From contig NZ_VWVM01000011.1 in the NCBI RefSeq assembly GCF_008632075.1, forward strand, positions 62,001 through 126,000: a stretch of DNA of 64,000 bases, written 5' to 3'. Made by a program: the position numbers and the translations under genes. The notes beneath the pieces are model-generated. The model had not been told where the DNA came from and searched no databases. It saw only the letters and a program-made list of their open reading frames with translations. Each line of letters opens with the position of its first letter. Position 1 is the first letter of the stretch. Below, piece by piece: positions 56,883 through 64,000 of this stretch. The stretch comes from Candidatus Pantoea gossypiicola (GTDB lineage: Bacteria > Pseudomonadota > Gammaproteobacteria > Enterobacterales > Enterobacteriaceae).

Positions 56883-57974
56883 ATGACCAGCCTGCGCTTG
56901 CAGAATGTGAAGAAGTCGTATGAACACGTGAATGTCATTCATGGCATCGATCTGACGATCAACAGCGGTGAATTTGTGGTGTTTGTCGGGCCATCCGGCT
57001 GCGGCAAATCGACGCTGCTGCGGATGATTGCGGGGCTGGAGGAGATCAGCAGCGGTCAGTTGCTGATTGAGGAGCAGGACATGACGCAGCAGCCCGCCAC
57101 CGAGCGCGGCATCGCGATGGTGTTTCAGTCTTATGCGCTCTACCCCAACATGACGGTGCGCGGCAATCTGGCCTATCCGCTGGAGGTGATGAAAAAGTCC
57201 AAAGCGGAGATCAACCAGGCCATTGAGCAGACGGCAGCACGGCTGCACCTGACTGAACTGCTCGACCGCCTGCCGCGTGCGCTTTCTGGCGGACAGCGGC
57301 AGCGCGTAGCGATTGGCCGGGCGATTATCCGTCATCCGCGTATCTTCCTGTTTGATGAACCGCTCTCTAACCTTGATGCCGAACTGCGTCTGCAGATGCG
57401 GATTGAGATCGCCCGGCTGCACGCCTCACTCGGTAATACGATGATTTATGTGACCCACGATCAGCTGGAGGCGATGACGCTGGCTGACCGCATTGTGGTG
57501 CTACGTCAGGGCCGCATTGAGCAGGTCGGCGCGCCGCTGACGCTCTATCACGATCCGGATAATCTGTTTGTGGCCGGTTTTATCGGCTCGCCAAAGATGA
57601 ATTTTCTGCGGGCGGAAATCAGCGCCACCGGCGAAGGTGAAGTGCAGCTACGGGTGCCGGAACTGAAAATTGAGGAGCTGGTGCTGAAGATTGCCGCCGA
57701 CTGCCGCGAGGGCCAGACCGTGACGCTGGGCATTCGTCCTGAGCACTTCCAGCCTGCCGCGCAGACGCCGGAGGCACAGCGCTTTCACGGCGAGCTGGCC
57801 TATGGCGAGATGCTGGGCCACACCAACTATCTCTACCTGGATATCGGGCGCGAGCAGATGCTGGTGGTGGAAGAGCGCGAGGCGACCACGCGCGATCTGG
57901 GCACGCAGGTTGAACTGGGCTTTTCTGCCGCGCACTGCCTGCTGTTTGATGAGCAGGGCATGCGTCTGCGCTAA
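56883..57974 (+). CDS. ABC sugar transporter ATPase (UgpC/MsmK type)
   Basis: A 363-residue CUT1 ATPase. Walker A GPSGCGKST (~38-46), Q-loop VFQSYALYPNMTVRGNL, signature LSGGQRQRVAIGRAI, Walker B IFLFDEPLSNLD, H-loop VTHDQLEAMTLADR, and a C-terminal MalK-like regulatory OB domain (~240-360). GAGG lies six bases ahead of the ATG. It should energise the divergent permeases. Confidence 0.94.
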   Translation: MTSLRLQNVKKSYEHVNVIHGIDLTINSGEFVVFVGPSGCGKSTLLRMIAGLEEISSGQLLIEEQDMTQQPATERGIAMVFQSYALYPNMTVRGNLAYPLEVMKKSKAEINQAIEQTAARLHLTELLDRLPRALSGGQRQRVAIGRAIIRHPRIFLFDEPLSNLDAELRLQMRIEIARLHASLGNTMIYVTHDQLEAMTLADRIVVLRQGRIEQVGAPLTLYHDPDNLFVAGFIGSPKMNFLRAEISATGEGEVQLRVPELKIEELVLKIAADCREGQTVTLGIRPEHFQPAAQTPEAQRFHGELAYGEMLGHTNYLYLDIGREQMLVVEEREATTRDLGTQVELGFSAAHCLLFDEQGMRLR

Positions 57975-57989
57975 GGGAAGCGCGAAAAC

Positions 57990-58017
57990 AAAAACGGGCG
58001 CTACGGCGCCCGTTTTT
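57990..58017. terminator. Bidirectional terminator between ATPase and ROK genes
   Basis: AAAAACGGGCGC / GGCGCCCGTTTTT perfect stem with a three-base loop and T runs on both strands, serving the two convergent genes. Confidence 0.9.
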
Positions 58018-58031
58018 AATTGCAGGGAAAC

Positions 58032-59150
58032 TCAGGTAACCGGCTCTTCATCGGCCTGCGCCGCCAGCAAATCCAGCAGCCGGTTGACGGCAAAACCCGC
58101 CGCACCCAGCGCCCACATCCGGTTCGATTCCGTCAGAAACTGCAACGGCGTCATGTGCGGCGTCAGTTTGAGCCGGTAAGCCTGGAAGCTCTGGGTGATG
58201 TGATCGAGCAGAATGCGTGAGGCCATGTGCGGCTCCATCGCCAGATAAACCACATCCGGGTCGTAGGCCACCGACAGATTCGCCAGCGAAATCCCCAGCT
58301 CGCGCCCTGCCTCTTCCAGTACCGCCAGCACCTCAGGCGTTGGCCGCTGATCCAGCGCCTGTAGCGTGAGGTTTTCCACCGGTTCCTGCTCTGCCAGCTG
58401 CTGCAGAATGGCGCGCGATGAGGCGACATCCTCCAGCAGACGCAGCGAGCCGTCGCCTACCAGTCCGTTGCCAATCTCTCCTGCCTTGCCATGACGACCG
58501 CGGTAGAGCTGACGATTCAGGATAATGCCCGCCCCGATCCCTTTGCCGTAGGTCGCGATCACCGCTGACTGGGCATTACCGAGCTGCCCAAACACCAGCG
58601 CCGCCATCGCCATGGCGTTGGCATCGTTCTCGATAAACACCGGCAGCGAGAAACGCTCTTCCAGCAGGCGTGCAATCGGGACATTATCCCAGTCGAGCAC
58701 TTTGGAGCGGATGCAGTAGCCATTTTCGGCATCGACCAGGCCTGACAGCGCCAGGCCAATGGCTCCGACCCGCCTCTCCTCCACGCCGCGCAGGAACTTC
58801 GCCAGCGCATCGCCAAGCTGACGCGGTGTCAGCGTGCCTTTTGGCATCTGCTGTTCGCCCAGCAGATTGCCGCTGAGATCGGTCATGACAATCAGGTTAC
58901 GTTCCGCATTAAGCTGAATGCCAATCACGCTGGCGCGATCGGGATTGAGTCCCAGCAGCGTTTTTGGCCGTCCCATCGATACACGACGCAGCCCCAGCTC
59001 CTGCACAATCTCCTGCGCCAGCAGCCGATTAGTTGCCTGCGACACGGTCGACATGCTCAGTCCGCTGCGGACTTTCAGGTCTGACTGGCTGATCGGCGCA
59101 TTTTCAACAATCAACCGCAGAATGCGCGCGGTTACGTTGGGAGCGGTCAT
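58032..59150 (-). CDS. ROK-family transcriptional repressor
   Basis: A 372-residue NagC/XylR-type protein: winged HTH (~1-70; ISQSDLKVRSGLSMSTVSQATNRLL) and a ROK sugar-kinase-like domain (~85-370) with GIQLNAERNLIVM, FIENDANAMAMAALV and GKGIGAGIILNRQLYRGRHG. The CxCGxxGC zinc motif is absent. It likely senses the imported sugar or its phosphate and represses the surrounding locus. It is cotranscribed with, and downstream of, the kinase gene (40-bp gap). Confidence 0.9.
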   Translation of the reverse strand: MTAPNVTARILRLIVENAPISQSDLKVRSGLSMSTVSQATNRLLAQEIVQELGLRRVSMGRPKTLLGLNPDRASVIGIQLNAERNLIVMTDLSGNLLGEQQMPKGTLTPRQLGDALAKFLRGVEERRVGAIGLALSGLVDAENGYCIRSKVLDWDNVPIARLLEERFSLPVFIENDANAMAMAALVFGQLGNAQSAVIATYGKGIGAGIILNRQLYRGRHGKAGEIGNGLVGDGSLRLLEDVASSRAILQQLAEQEPVENLTLQALDQRPTPEVLAVLEEAGRELGISLANLSVAYDPDVVYLAMEPHMASRILLDHITQSFQAYRLKLTPHMTPLQFLTESNRMWALGAAGFAVNRLLDLLAAQADEEPVT

Positions 59151-59190
59151 AAATTCCTCGGGTTATCTGACTGAGAAGGCTCAGCCAGTT

Positions 59191-60075
59191 TCAGATCGAT
59201 AATCGGACAGGCGTCAGCTGCTGCGCCAGTATCAGCGCCCCGCTCAGGGCATCGCCCTGTGGCGTGACCAGCCTGGCCTGAATATCGTTATCCAGCCAGC
59301 GCTGTATTGGCGTCGCCAGGCCACCCATCAGCGCCACCCGTCCGCTGCTCAGCGCAATCAGACGGCGCACCATCAGACCGATATCGGCGGCGGTCTGATG
59401 CAGCAGATCCTGAGCGTGACAATCACCCGCGTCGGCGGCCGCGAAAATCTGTGGCACTACACGCGCCCAGTCGGCCGGCGTCGCTGAGCGCGTCCAGAGC
59501 AGCATCGTTTCCGGGCTGTCACTGAACTGCGCCATCAACTGCCGGGTAAAGGCAGTCGGCGTAATAATGGACTCATAGGCCAGCAGCGCCAGACGCAGCG
59601 CACGCCGGCCCAGCTCTGCGCCCGAGCCCTGATCAGACAGGGCAAAACCCCAGCCGCCAAGCAGCGTAAAACGTTCGCCATCCCAGGCCGCGCCCTGACT
59701 ACCGGTGCCGATGATAAAGACAGCGCCAGGAGCGCCACTATGCGCGCCCGCACAGGCGATCTCCACATCGCTGACCACCTGTAATGCCGCGCAGGCAGGC
59801 TGCCAGCTGGCGAGCCGCGCCTGCACCGAGGAAACATTGGCACCCGCTAATCCGGCAACCAGTGCGGTCTGCGCCAGCGCCTCTGGCGCTAATCCCGCCT
59901 GTGACAATACCCGATCAATCAGTTGTCCGACGCAGGTCAGCGCCGCGTCATAGTCTGACCAGACGTTGGCAGGCCCGCCAGTGGCTTCCGCCAGCACGCG
60001 GCCCTGCAGGTCGGTTAACCGCGCGCGACACTGTGTACCGCCGCCATCAATGCCAAGAAGATAGTGTGGTTGCAC
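59191..60075 (-). CDS. BadF/BadG-type sugar kinase (GlcNAc/glucosamine kinase-like)
   Basis: A 294-residue ASKHA-fold kinase. The phosphate-1 loop GIDGGGTQCRARL, phosphate-2 IGTGSQGAAW, and GGWGFALSDQGSGAELGRRAL are those of N-acetylglucosamine or glucosamine kinases. First gene of a minus-strand kinase-repressor unit, divergent from the dehydrogenase gene across 270 bp. Substrate assignment is tentative. Confidence 0.87.
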   Translation of the reverse strand: MQPHYLLGIDGGGTQCRARLTDLQGRVLAEATGGPANVWSDYDAALTCVGQLIDRVLSQAGLAPEALAQTALVAGLAGANVSSVQARLASWQPACAALQVVSDVEIACAGAHSGAPGAVFIIGTGSQGAAWDGERFTLLGGWGFALSDQGSGAELGRRALRLALLAYESIITPTAFTRQLMAQFSDSPETMLLWTRSATPADWARVVPQIFAAADAGDCHAQDLLHQTAADIGLMVRRLIALSSGRVALMGGLATPIQRWLDNDIQARLVTPQGDALSGALILAQQLTPVRLSI

Positions 60076-60238
60076 GCGCTTCCTTCCCGATTTTGGGTTA
60101 TAGCCATAATGAGCGAACGATAGGATAAAAAAACTTAAATCGCAATAACAAATAAATATGGCAAAAGAATATCGACGGTTTTTCTTTACTTTACATAGTT
60201 ATAACAAAAAACAGCCCCGCAAAACGGGTAGTACGTTA

Positions 60239-60267
60239 TTGACATTAGTTTTTCTATCGTAATAAGT
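60239..60267 (+). promoter_or_regulatory. Candidate promoter of the third Gfo/Idh gene
   Basis: A perfect -35 TTGACA at 60239-60244; the -10 is TAATAA or ATAAGT at 15-17 bp spacing. It lies about 80 bp upstream of the start codon, in the AT-rich 60076-60345 divergent gap. Confidence 0.4.
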
Positions 60268-60345
60268 TGGTGGTCAGATTATCAACAGCCGTGCCCGATC
60301 ACAGGCGGGCTATGCATTATCCGATTTCAGGAACAGGGGTTTAAC

Positions 60346-61503
60346 ATGAAAGTAGGCATTATCGGTCTCGGCTTTCGTCTGTCCCACGTGATCAAAGAGT
60401 TCAGCAACGCCGACGACACCTTCTCAGTGGTGGGTTATTACGATCCGGCCCCGGCCGGACTGCCTAATCTGCACAGCTTTGGTATCGCGCCTGGCCAGGC
60501 CTTTGCATCCATCGACGCGCTGCTGGAACACGGCGGCATGGATGTGGTGCTGGTTGGCTCACCCAACTTCCTGCATCTGGAGCATGTGGGTCAGGCACTG
60601 GCGGCAGGCTATACCGTCTTTACCGAAAAGCCGGTGGTAATCAATGAAGAGCAGACCATGGCGATGGCGAAGCTGGTGCGCCAGTATGGCGAGGCACGCA
60701 TTCTGGTCGGCCTGGTGCTGCGCTACTCCCCGCTCTATCACGATCTGCTGGCGGCACGCGATGCCGGTCAGCTGGGTGAGATCACCTCGATTGAGGCGAC
60801 AGAACATATCAAGCCTTATCACGGTGCCTTCTTTCAGCGCGACTGGCGGCGTCTGGAAAAGTATGCCGGTCCTTACATTCTGGAGAAGTGCTGCCATGAC
60901 ATTGACCTCTATCAGGGCCTGTTGCAGGAGCGTCCGACTCACGTCGCCAGCTTTGGTGGCCGGAAATCCTTTACCCCGGCGCATGCGCCTCAGGGGGCGA
61001 TCACCGCTGAGTCAGAGCTTTATCACGTGAAGCCGAGTGGCTGGTCGAGCACCGATGCGGTCTTCGACAGCGACGCCGATATTGTCGACTACCAGACTGC
61101 GCTGATTGAGTATGAAGGCGGCGCGACGCTTGCTTTCCATGCCAACCTGAACGTCCCGGATGAGTTCCGCCGTTTCTGTGTGATGGGCACGGACGGCATG
61201 GCGGAAGGCGACTTCGTACGAAACTACTTCCGTGTACACAACGCGCGCAGCGGTGAGAAAGAGGTCGATACCGCTTACAGCGGCAATGCTTATGATGGTC
61301 ACTACGGTGCAGATGCCCTGATGGCAGAAGAGATCGTTAAACATATTAAACAGGGAACACCGCTGAAAGTTTCAGTGGTGGACGCGCTGGAAGCGGGCCT
61401 CACCGCCATAAAAATCGATGAGGCGCGCAAAACCCGCAGCGTAGTGGACATGCGTGAAAGCTGGCTGACCTTTGACGCCAACCTGGGAAAAACCGGGGCC
61501 TGA
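60346..61503 (+). CDS. Gfo/Idh/MocA-family dehydrogenase, third copy
   Basis: A 385-residue dehydrogenase. Rossmann GIIGLGFRLSHVIKEF, then GSPNFLHLEHV, EKPVVINEEQTMAMA and the family-conserved GPYILEKCCHDIDLYQGLL. It is long in the C-terminal part, as in family members acting on uronates or on glycosidically bound sugars. AGGGG lies ahead of the ATG. It belongs by position to the ABC transporter/GH28/kinase locus. Confidence 0.9.
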   Translation: MKVGIIGLGFRLSHVIKEFSNADDTFSVVGYYDPAPAGLPNLHSFGIAPGQAFASIDALLEHGGMDVVLVGSPNFLHLEHVGQALAAGYTVFTEKPVVINEEQTMAMAKLVRQYGEARILVGLVLRYSPLYHDLLAARDAGQLGEITSIEATEHIKPYHGAFFQRDWRRLEKYAGPYILEKCCHDIDLYQGLLQERPTHVASFGGRKSFTPAHAPQGAITAESELYHVKPSGWSSTDAVFDSDADIVDYQTALIEYEGGATLAFHANLNVPDEFRRFCVMGTDGMAEGDFVRNYFRVHNARSGEKEVDTAYSGNAYDGHYGADALMAEEIVKHIKQGTPLKVSVVDALEAGLTAIKIDEARKTRSVVDMRESWLTFDANLGKTGA

Positions 61504-61689
61504 TGGCTCCACCCTGTGGGCCGGACTCCCCCTCTGACCCCAGGATTAAAATGGCAGTATGACTGGTCACTTCCTGTACTGGCCTTCGGGCCAGTGACAT
61601 TATTGCTGGTGAGCGCCACCGTAATAACTCTGCCCAACGCTCAACCAACGTCTTTTCCCTTCTCCCCAGCCTGAGGCAACGATCAGACG

Positions 61690-61810
61690 CAAAGCGATGG
61701 GAGCATACGCCTGCACCAGATCCAGACCTGCTCACCACAACCAGCCCCCAACAAACCACTCCGCAGCCCAAGGCAACTTACGTACTCAAAGCGATGGGAG
61801 CATACGCCTG
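61690..61810. repeat. 24-bp direct repeat pair flanking the array on the left
   Basis: CAAAGCGATGGGAGCATACG followed by CCTG occurs at 61690-61713 and at 61787-61810, 97 bp apart. A near-inverted copy (AGGCGTATGATCCC) lies at 62194-62207 on the far side of the array. Confidence 0.85.
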
Positions 61811-61836
61811 TAGCAAAGCATCGCGGGCCATGGACA

Positions 61837-62144
61837 AAAACGCCGGGAACGATTTGAACAATGCAACGCGTTGGCCCGTTTACGGGCGCACCTCAGGGAT
61901 AAGGTGCGTACTAAAAACGCCGGGAGCGTTTTTGAACAACGCAACGCGTTGGCCCGTTTACGGGCGCACCTCAGGGATGAGGTGCGTACTAAAAACGCCG
62001 GGAGCGTTTTTGAACAACGCAACGCGTTGGCCCGTTTACGGGCGCACCTCAGGGATGAGGTGCGTACTAAAAACGCCGGGAGCGTTTTTGAACAACGCAA
62101 CGCGTTGGCCCGTTTACGGGCGCACCTCAGGGATGAGGTGCGTA
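61837..62144. repeat. 78-bp tandem hairpin array
   Basis: A 78-bp unit repeats with exact period: starts at 61863, 61941, 62019 and 62097 (last copy 48 bp), with a degenerate lead-in from 61837. Every unit holds four hairpins or palindromes: CAACGCGTTG, GCCCGT-TTA-CGGGC, CGCACCTCA-GGGA-TGAGGTGCG and AAAAACGC-CGGGA-GCGTTTTT. Copies are near-identical (one A/G change in the first). Because 78 is divisible by three, long ORFs appear on both strands; they are artefacts. There are no unique spacers, so it is not CRISPR. With the outer inverted repeats (61796-61809 and 62194-62207) it forms a ~410-bp MITE-like unit between convergent genes. Confidence 0.9.
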
Positions 62145-62253
62145 ATCGTCCGCGCTGAGCCTGCCATGGAAGGCGTTCAGGCGTCTTTGCGCAAGGCGTA
62201 TGATCCCTGAGCCTGCTCAGTGGCCCATGACCGCTGCATACTTCTAACCAGTC

Positions 62254-63495
62254 CTAAACCGGATCCCCCTCATTCTCCAGCTTCTGACGCCGCCGCAGAT
62301 GCGGAAACAGCTTCATCCACAACGCCACCACAATCAGCGTACCGATGCCGCCAATCGCTGCCGCAGGTGCCGCTCCCATCCAGGCTGCCAGCAATCCCGA
62401 CTCAAACTCGCCCAGCTGATTCGACGTATTAATAAAAATCGCGTTAACCGCATTCACCCGTCCGCGCATCGCATCCGGCGTATCCAGTTGCACCAGCGCA
62501 CCCCGGATCACCATACTCACCATATCAAAGCCACCCAGCGCACAGAGAGCAATCAGCGACAGCCACAGCTGCGTGGACAGCGCGAACACCAGCGTGGCAA
62601 CACCAAAGCCCGCCACCGAACCAAACATAATCATCCCGACATGCTTGTCCAGCTTATGACGGCTCAGCCAGATGCCCACCAGCAATGCGCCTGCTGAGGG
62701 TGCACCGCGCAGCATCCCTAATCCCCACGGCCCGGTATGCAGAATATCTTTGGCAAAAATCGGCAGCAGCGCGGTTGCGCCACCGAGCAACACCGCAAAC
62801 AGATCGAGCGAAATCACCCCAAGGACATCTTTGCGCTCACGGATAAAGTGAATCCCGGCAAACAGATTCTTCATATTCATCGGCAGACGGGTCTGCACCG
62901 GACGCTCATAACGCAGCAGACTCACCAGCGTCAGCGAAATCAGATAAAACAGCCCGGAAACGCCATACACAACATGGGGCCCGGCAACATAAAGCAGCCC
63001 GCCCATCGTCGGCCCGACAATCACCGCCGCCTGGCCCCCTACCGAGTTCATCGCCATGGCGCGCGCCAGAATCGAAGGCGGCACCAGCGACGGTAGCATC
63101 GAGGACATTGCAGGCCACTCCAGTGCCTTCGCCACCGCAATCATAAACACCAGCCCCCACAGTGCGGTCTTATCGGCGGAATGGAATAAGGTAAGCACCA
63201 CTAATGCCACCAGTGCAGCAAATTCCACCAGCTGCCCCAGCAGCACAATGCGCCGCCGGTCATATTGATCCGCAAGATGACCGGCAGGTAGCGCCAGCAA
63301 TACCGACGGCAGAAACTGCATCAGGCCAATCATCCCCAACGCCATTGCGCTGTTGGTCAGCGCATAGATCTGCCAGCTGATTGCCACCGAGAACATCTGA
63401 AAACCAAATGATGAACAGGTGCGCGCCAGCCAGAACGCGACAAATGTGCGATGTCGCCACAGCGACTCTTCCGCTGTTGATGCCATAAATCCCAT
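62254..63495 (-). CDS. MFS transporter (EntS-like, DHA3 family)
   Basis: A 413-residue major-facilitator protein with 10-12 helices. The N-terminal FVAFWLARTCSSFGFQMFSV and motif A GHLADQYDRRRIVLLGQ are visible, and MRGRVNAVNAIFINTSNQLGEFESG is a conserved DHA3/EntS segment. Start at 63495 follows GGGAT; MASTAEESL at 63486 is an alternative. No siderophore genes are near, so the substrate is unknown. Confidence 0.88.
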   Translation of the reverse strand: MGFMASTAEESLWRHRTFVAFWLARTCSSFGFQMFSVAISWQIYALTNSAMALGMIGLMQFLPSVLLALPAGHLADQYDRRRIVLLGQLVEFAALVALVVLTLFHSADKTALWGLVFMIAVAKALEWPAMSSMLPSLVPPSILARAMAMNSVGGQAAVIVGPTMGGLLYVAGPHVVYGVSGLFYLISLTLVSLLRYERPVQTRLPMNMKNLFAGIHFIRERKDVLGVISLDLFAVLLGGATALLPIFAKDILHTGPWGLGMLRGAPSAGALLVGIWLSRHKLDKHVGMIMFGSVAGFGVATLVFALSTQLWLSLIALCALGGFDMVSMVIRGALVQLDTPDAMRGRVNAVNAIFINTSNQLGEFESGLLAAWMGAAPAAAIGGIGTLIVVALWMKLFPHLRRRQKLENEGDPV

Positions 63496-63921
63496 GTCTT
63501 ATCCCTAATCAGGTGAGGAAGCCCGCATCGTTGCGCGGTGTTATTGGTGTGGTTATTGAAGATGTTAAATTAACAGACCGGATGAGACCTGAATGGCTGC
63601 GGCACCCGCCCCGGCTCTCTGCACAACAAAACGCAGACCTGTCCGGCACAGGCACATCCGACCTCTCCTGACTATTACCAGCCTATTGGTCCCGACTATT
63701 GAATATATTCCAGCGCATCATCAGACGCCAAAGGAATTATGTTCTCTTCGCTAATGGGTTTATTTACTTTCTCAGGCAACAAAAGGATGATTTGGATTAA
63801 GGAGATGATCTATATTTATTCGCGCGTTTAAAAAAATGCGACTTTTTATATGATCAATTATCAATAAATCCTTTTTTATTGCATTTCATAGAGATAATGA
63901 AAAACAGTTTATATAACCCCT

Positions 63922-64000
63922 ATGTTACTGAACCAATCCATCACGTTAAGCGTAATGTCACTGGCATTTGCTATAGCGTCCCTTATCTTCAGCAAAACCA
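63922..64000 (+). CDS. Possible start of a gene cut by the right window edge
   Basis: An open frame from ATG at 63922 gives MLLNQSITLSVMSLAFAIAS then LIFSKT, resembling a signal peptide or membrane helix, and continues past the window. No Shine-Dalgarno is visible. The 63496-63921 stretch before it is AT-rich and holds no gene I can support. Confidence 0.3.
   Translation, partial: MLLNQSITLSVMSLAFAIASLIFSKT

Noticed and set aside
61837..62144. CRISPR array
   Set aside because: The repeated unit is continuous and identical; there are no unique spacers and no cas genes.
61786..62210. Long ORFs on both strands through the 78-bp array
   Set aside because: They exist only because the repeat unit is a multiple of three; no start signals, and the repeats are palindromic rather than protein-like.

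Overview
The window looks like chromosomal DNA of an Erwiniaceae member, most likely Pantoea or a close relative. This is inferred from enterobacterial housekeeping genes with near-E. coli proteins and gene order, mixed with plant-associate style catabolic loci. No 16S or other marker is present, so the genus is a judgement, not a proof.

Layout. (1) 1-5.9 kb: a divergent glutamate synthase large-subunit paralogue (cut by the window edge) followed by a CysJ-like diflavin reductase instead of GltD. (2) 6-12.9 kb: a block matching the E. coli 72-73 min region (sspB, sspA, rpsI, rplM, zapE, zapG, degQ, degS). (3) 12.9-13.0 kb: an inverted-repeat element at the point where gene order jumps to the E. 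coli 94 min region. (4) 13.0-32.7 kb: epmA, blc, ecnB, ecnA, efp, epmB, then an inserted BvgAS/EvgAS-like two-component system, a DUF1090 protein and an orphan short usher, then yjeI, groL, groS, fxsA, aspA, dcuA, cutA, dsbD, dicD and tRNA-Phe. The E. coli frdABCD-ampC-sugE genes are missing between epmA and blc.

(5) 32.8-39.5 kb: an AT-richer island directly downstream of tRNA-Phe, with a LysR regulator and a tight five-gene operon: DNPH1-like nucleotide N-hydrolase, thymidylate-synthase-like enzyme, MFS exporter and two ATP-grasp ligases. The first two enzymes have the same pairing as MilA/MilB (mildiomycin) and BcmA/BcmB (bacimethrin), so this is probably a small-molecule pathway that makes and frees a 5-hydroxymethyl-pyrimidine, joins it or another acid to amino acids, and exports the product. 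I consider this the best candidate for an undescribed system.

(6) 39.5-46.5 kb: a sugar or inositol-type catabolic regulon (two Gfo/Idh/MocA dehydrogenases, two TIM-barrel isomerases, a LacI-family regulator), then a YghU-like glutathione transferase and a DUF1330 protein. (7) 46.5-47.8 kb: two paralogous double-glycine-leader peptides (microcin/bacteriocin-like), with a frameshifted small membrane ORF just upstream. (8) 47.8-51.2 kb: a Fur-box-preceded beta-propeller lipoprotein and the dmlR/dmlA pair. (9) 51.2-61.5 kb: an oligosaccharide uptake and breakdown locus (GH28 hydrolase, ABC transporter, ROK repressor, BadF-type kinase, Gfo/Idh dehydrogenase, GNAT). (10) 61.5-64 kb: an exact 78-bp tandem array of hairpins inside a MITE-like unit, an EntS-like MFS transporter, and a possible gene start at the right edge.
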